Assembly (NCBI RefSeq): GCF_963583255.1
Contig: NC_084817.1
Coordinates: 3,697,043 to 3,761,042, forward strand
DNA length: 64,000 bases
Source of the DNA: Pyrus communis
Taxonomy: Eukaryota; Streptophyta; Magnoliopsida; Rosales; Rosaceae
Direction: 5' to 3'
The first letter of the stretch is position 1, and every line of letters begins with the position of its first letter. The translations under genes were made by a program, and so were the position numbers. Of this stretch, positions 60,737-64,000 are shown piece by piece. A model generated the notes under the pieces. The model was not told where the DNA came from, ran no database searches, and saw only the letters and a program-made list of their open reading frames with translations.

Positions 60737-62116
60737 TTAACTCTCTTGTTTTCTCAATTTAAAAACGCACTCGTATGCTTCATCTTTCTTCTGATCCATC
60801 GATGTCAGTTTCTTCTTCAAGCATTCTATATCTCTTTCAATGACCTTCAATTTTCTCCCAGCTCTCTTTATATTCTGCCCGCGCCGCAGGGCCACCATTG
60901 ATTTCGTTAATTCATCCATCTCCTTGCCAGTTACCTGCAATATTTGTGTCAAGAAATTAAATCAAATGAGCTAGAAAAATAAAAACAAAAATCAATTTTT
61001 CCAATTCTTTTTTAGTTAGAATTATGTATGTTACTCTGATTTGTAACGCTTTTTTTGAACTCAACGAATCCCAAATCTTTCCCTTGGCATTGGCAATAGA
61101 ATAGGCAGCAGCATTAGCATCATAACTTGCATGATCAGCAATGGCTTCACCATCCCATTGCCTTTGAAATATAATTCCCGGTCTTGCGCTTCGCCATTTG
61201 AGTTCTTGGATTTGTCTTAGGAGGCCTTCAACTACATTCCTCGGGTTTATCACCATAAAATACTCGTCGAGGCGCAAGTGCCAAGTCTGTTTCAATATTC
61301 CAAACCATAAAACCAGATCCAAATTAGATTAAAAAAACCACAGCGTATAGTTGACTAATCTAGGAGAAATTAAAATTTCTTACATCTATGTAAGGCGGAA
61401 AATAACGATTTTTTCCCAATGGTGAAACTGAATCAACCACCTCCTTCTGCCTCGCATTGATCTCTTTCAAAAGCTGTTTTTCCTCCGCCAAACTGTTTGT
61501 TTCATGTACCATCCGGAAATTCATTTTCTGCAGAATACATTATCACATTTCCAACAAACTCAAAAAGGCTATATAATCAAGAAACATTTACATACCGACG
61601 TATGTGCATACATAATAAGTAAAACTCTTACATGCTTAGCTATCTCTTCTCGTGGCAAGAAAAGCTTCATTGGATTTCCTTGATGAGCTCTGTTTGCGAA
61701 ATGAAGCAAAAATAGTTGCAGTATATTCATTTTCTCCCTCGTCGTGGCCAAACAGAATTTGAGTCTCCGTTCATGCTTATTCGGTTCTTTCAACCGATTC
61801 CTATCACACTGTTAATACATAAATTTCAAAAAAATACAACATGGTTTAATTCATGATCATATCTGATGAATGAATTAGGAAATGCAGTCAAACAAATTCA
61901 TGCAGATTGCAGACATACCATCTTTTTCGTTAAAGCTTTATCCTGCTCAAATTTATGTCGACTAGTCTTTGCAGCCATCTTCTGAGCATGTTTAATTCTG
62001 GCGTTTAAGTTTGGCTCTCTTGAGCCCTGATTTCGATTTCCATGCAAGTGATCTTTGCCTCCTTCGTTTTCAAGTTCCGGCACTATTTGTGTAGAATTCA
62101 CTTCCAGTTGTGCCAT
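60737..62116 (-). CDS. PPI-like coiled-coil protein, copy F
   Basis: Five exons on the minus strand: 62116-61919 (66 codons), 61808-61632 (59), 61527-61384 (48), 61286-61035 (84) and 60934-60737 (65 plus stop). They give about 322 residues, all introns phase 0. It starts MAQLEVNSTQ. Exon 2 has TREKMNILQLFLLHFANRAHQG, exon 3 FRMVHETNSLAEEKQLLKEI, exon 4 KIWDSLSSKKALQIR, and exon 5 VTGKEMDELTKSM then DQKKDEAYECVFKLRKQES. It lacks the GluGln pair before the exon 4 donor that the other copies have (ALQEQIK). HETxSLAEEKQLLKEI is the closest of the copies to the HExIPLxEEKQILKEI block I recall for PPI1. Function in H+-ATPase binding is inference only. Confidence 0.6.
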
Positions 62117-64000
62117 AGTGTTGTCGTTTCCGGATGTTGAGGTATTCAGGTACTGCAGATGATTGAGCCAGAGACAATTTGACTGGGAAAGTAATCTGAC
62201 CTAGCAAGGAGATGCTAAGCTGTCCTATTAATATATAGCCAAATTTACTTGCACCCCACACAAAGTAATTTAGTCACTATGTAAAATCTCACGTGTTTGA
62301 CAACGAGCTATCATAGGATTGCTTGGACAATTAAGTAATTTGGCATACAAGTTATTTAATGTGCAAGGAGTCAAAAAGCCCCAAATAGAGTAAGATTATA
62401 GAGTCTTTAACTTTATGAACTAATTTCTAGGAACTCTTATCAAGTAAATACAAAGAAGGTTTTTTAGCCAAAATGGTTTCTGAGATTAACATAATTGGTT
62501 TGAGCTTGTCCAACCTCAATCATTTTGATCATTCCGTGAAAAAATCTATGTTAAATAAGGACCGAAATAACAAAAATACACTTAATTTAGTAATCACTAG
62601 ACCAAAATGATTTGTCCATTAAACAATTCCAATTGATCTGTAACCCTAATTACATGTTGATCTTAAGTATGTACTCCTACATATTAAACAATTCCAATTC
62701 AATAGTTTCCTTCTTTGTCTTGGGTGGCATTGAAAACCATTGAAAAAAAGAGCGGAATATGGTCAGACTCTCTGAAATTAGTTCAAGTGAAAGTAATGCA
62801 TTCTCTTAGTTGCAGTTTCAAATGGTAGAGTTAGGAGTTTTTATTTTGGTTTGAAGAAATGGTTTGAACAGGCGCATCCAACCATTCAGGCCATGCGGGA
62901 TCAGATACCAGCTGATCGACTGGCACATAGTACTGCTTGCTTGGCAGTATCAATCTGACCTAGTTTTTGCGGGTCGATTAGCTGTATCTAATCCCGCAAA
63001 ACAAAGTTGCGCTTTTGAAAGATTTTTATGGAGCCCTTCCACGGAGTTCAGATTATATCTTCTTTAAACCAATGATGCCCCTGCCACTGTGAATCATTGT
63101 GCATAAATGCCAGCCAATGGTCTAGTTGTTCAATTGCAGGAGTATTAACCATTTCCAAAAGAAATCAAACTGGCGAGGAGAAATCAAACATGAGAGCTCG
63201 AGTGTAACTATGTTTTTAACTACTCAAACTACAAGCCACTTGCGGACAGAGAGGAGGTGATGGAAACAGTTGCAATGACATTATATTATGGTAGGGGAGG
63301 GGAGGTTACAAGCATATGGGCTGGCAGAAATTCCAGAGCCAAAACTTCATAGGTTGGTCCTGCTACATATTAAAATCATCTCAACCACAGAACTACTTGG
63401 CCTTGCATAAGGAGTCAACCAACTCAACGGCTACAAATAATTCACGACAGAGATGATCACATAAGCCAAGTGGCTTGATGGATATGAAAACCAAAAGATG
63501 ATAACAAAACACATAAATAGGTGAGAATCTTGCCTACAACCAGAGATATAACCTCCTATTATTGTTATACTCATCATGTGACATGGTTACGTCTTTTTCT
63601 ATAAACAGCCATGGATGACAATTCGAGCCCTTTTGCGTTGCTTCTCTAAAAAACACTTATGCTCGTAAGTGCTTATAATAAAAGTACTTTTGATTATTAA
63701 CACGTTAAATTCTCAATTAAAATAAGCACTGGAAAATGCTCCCACAAGAAGCATTTGGTCGGTAGACATAAGCGCCTCTAAGTTTGCTGCCAGATGCAAT
63801 CAAAAGCGGTACATACCTATCAATAAGTGCTTCTAAGTTTTTTGCCAAATGCAATCAAAAGCGTTTTCACTTGTAAAAAAGCGCTTTTTGCCCTTCCAAA
63901 AAGAATTCCTAACAGAATCTTAGTAACCAAGCAAGATTATTGCTTACAATGAAAATTAAAGCACCTCTCATATATGCAGGTCGCAAATTAAAGCACGCTA
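62117..64000. other. Right edge of the array and intergenic sequence
   Basis: It contains the leader of copy F and a degenerate foldback repeat (62515-62625, related to 32080-32215). The array palindrome (62894-62998) and a unit flank without a gene (about 63060-63290) follow. At about 63640-63920, sequence rich in AAGTGCTT/AAGCGCTT words resembles a decayed hAT-type MITE. No coding exon is seen. Confidence 0.45.
62894..62998. repeat. Array palindrome, right-most unit
   Basis: The ends TGCGGGATCAGATACC and GTATCTAATCCCGCA pair, with CTGATCGAC and GTCGATTAG inside. It is the third copy of the block at 54501 and 56246. Confidence 0.68.

Overview
The window is nuclear DNA of a dicot plant. It is AT-rich and intron-rich, with long intergenic stretches full of small transposons. 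The transposon mix (TRIM and copia elements primed by initiator Met-tRNA, tRNA-type SINEs, Tourist-like and Mutator-like MITEs) and the protein sequences suggest a woody rosid, probably Rosaceae near apple or pear. The species is inference from memory, not a database match.

Six genes look intact, and every splice junction was followed base by base. They are: a CYP711A (MAX1-type) strigolactone-pathway P450 at 4839-8117 (+); an IQ67-domain calmodulin-binding protein at 8644-10622 (-), tail to tail with MAX1; a mitochondrial CoA-carrier-like protein at 25413-27538 (-); a single-exon membrane-anchored protein of unknown function at 30006-30785 (-); a LOG8-type cytokinin-activating enzyme at 33307-35191 (+); and a NIPA9-like magnesium transporter at 37875-40774 (-). 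They are ordinary single genes with no operon-like relationship. MAX1 and LOG8 act in opposing shoot-branching hormone pathways, but nothing in the sequence links them.

From 1.3 to 4.0 kb there is a nested insertion: a short SINE, then a 2.2 kb solo LTR placed exactly at the SINE/target-duplication junction. From 15.3 to 23.7 kb lie at least three decayed pieces of IQM-family (IQ calmodulin-binding) genes on both strands. Further gene debris is a methionine synthase (MetE) fragment at 59.1-59.6 kb.

The most unusual region is 42.6-63.3 kb. It holds a minus-strand tandem array of six related five-exon coiled-coil genes, called A to F here, that resemble the central region of proton pump interactor (PPI) proteins. 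All introns are phase 0 and exon sizes are nearly constant. Copies B, C, E and F can be read through all five exons, though C has a diverged C-terminus. A lacks the last exon. D has lost exons 1-3 and half of exon 4, and a TRIM element sits in their place. Intergenic DNA was copied with the genes, including a roughly 105-bp imperfect palindrome, and the array ends on the right with a unit flank that has no gene. A very young 4.95 kb copia element (LTRs differ at one site by eye) lies between copies B and C. Its polyprotein has a homopolymer frameshift and replaced protease and integrase active-site residues.
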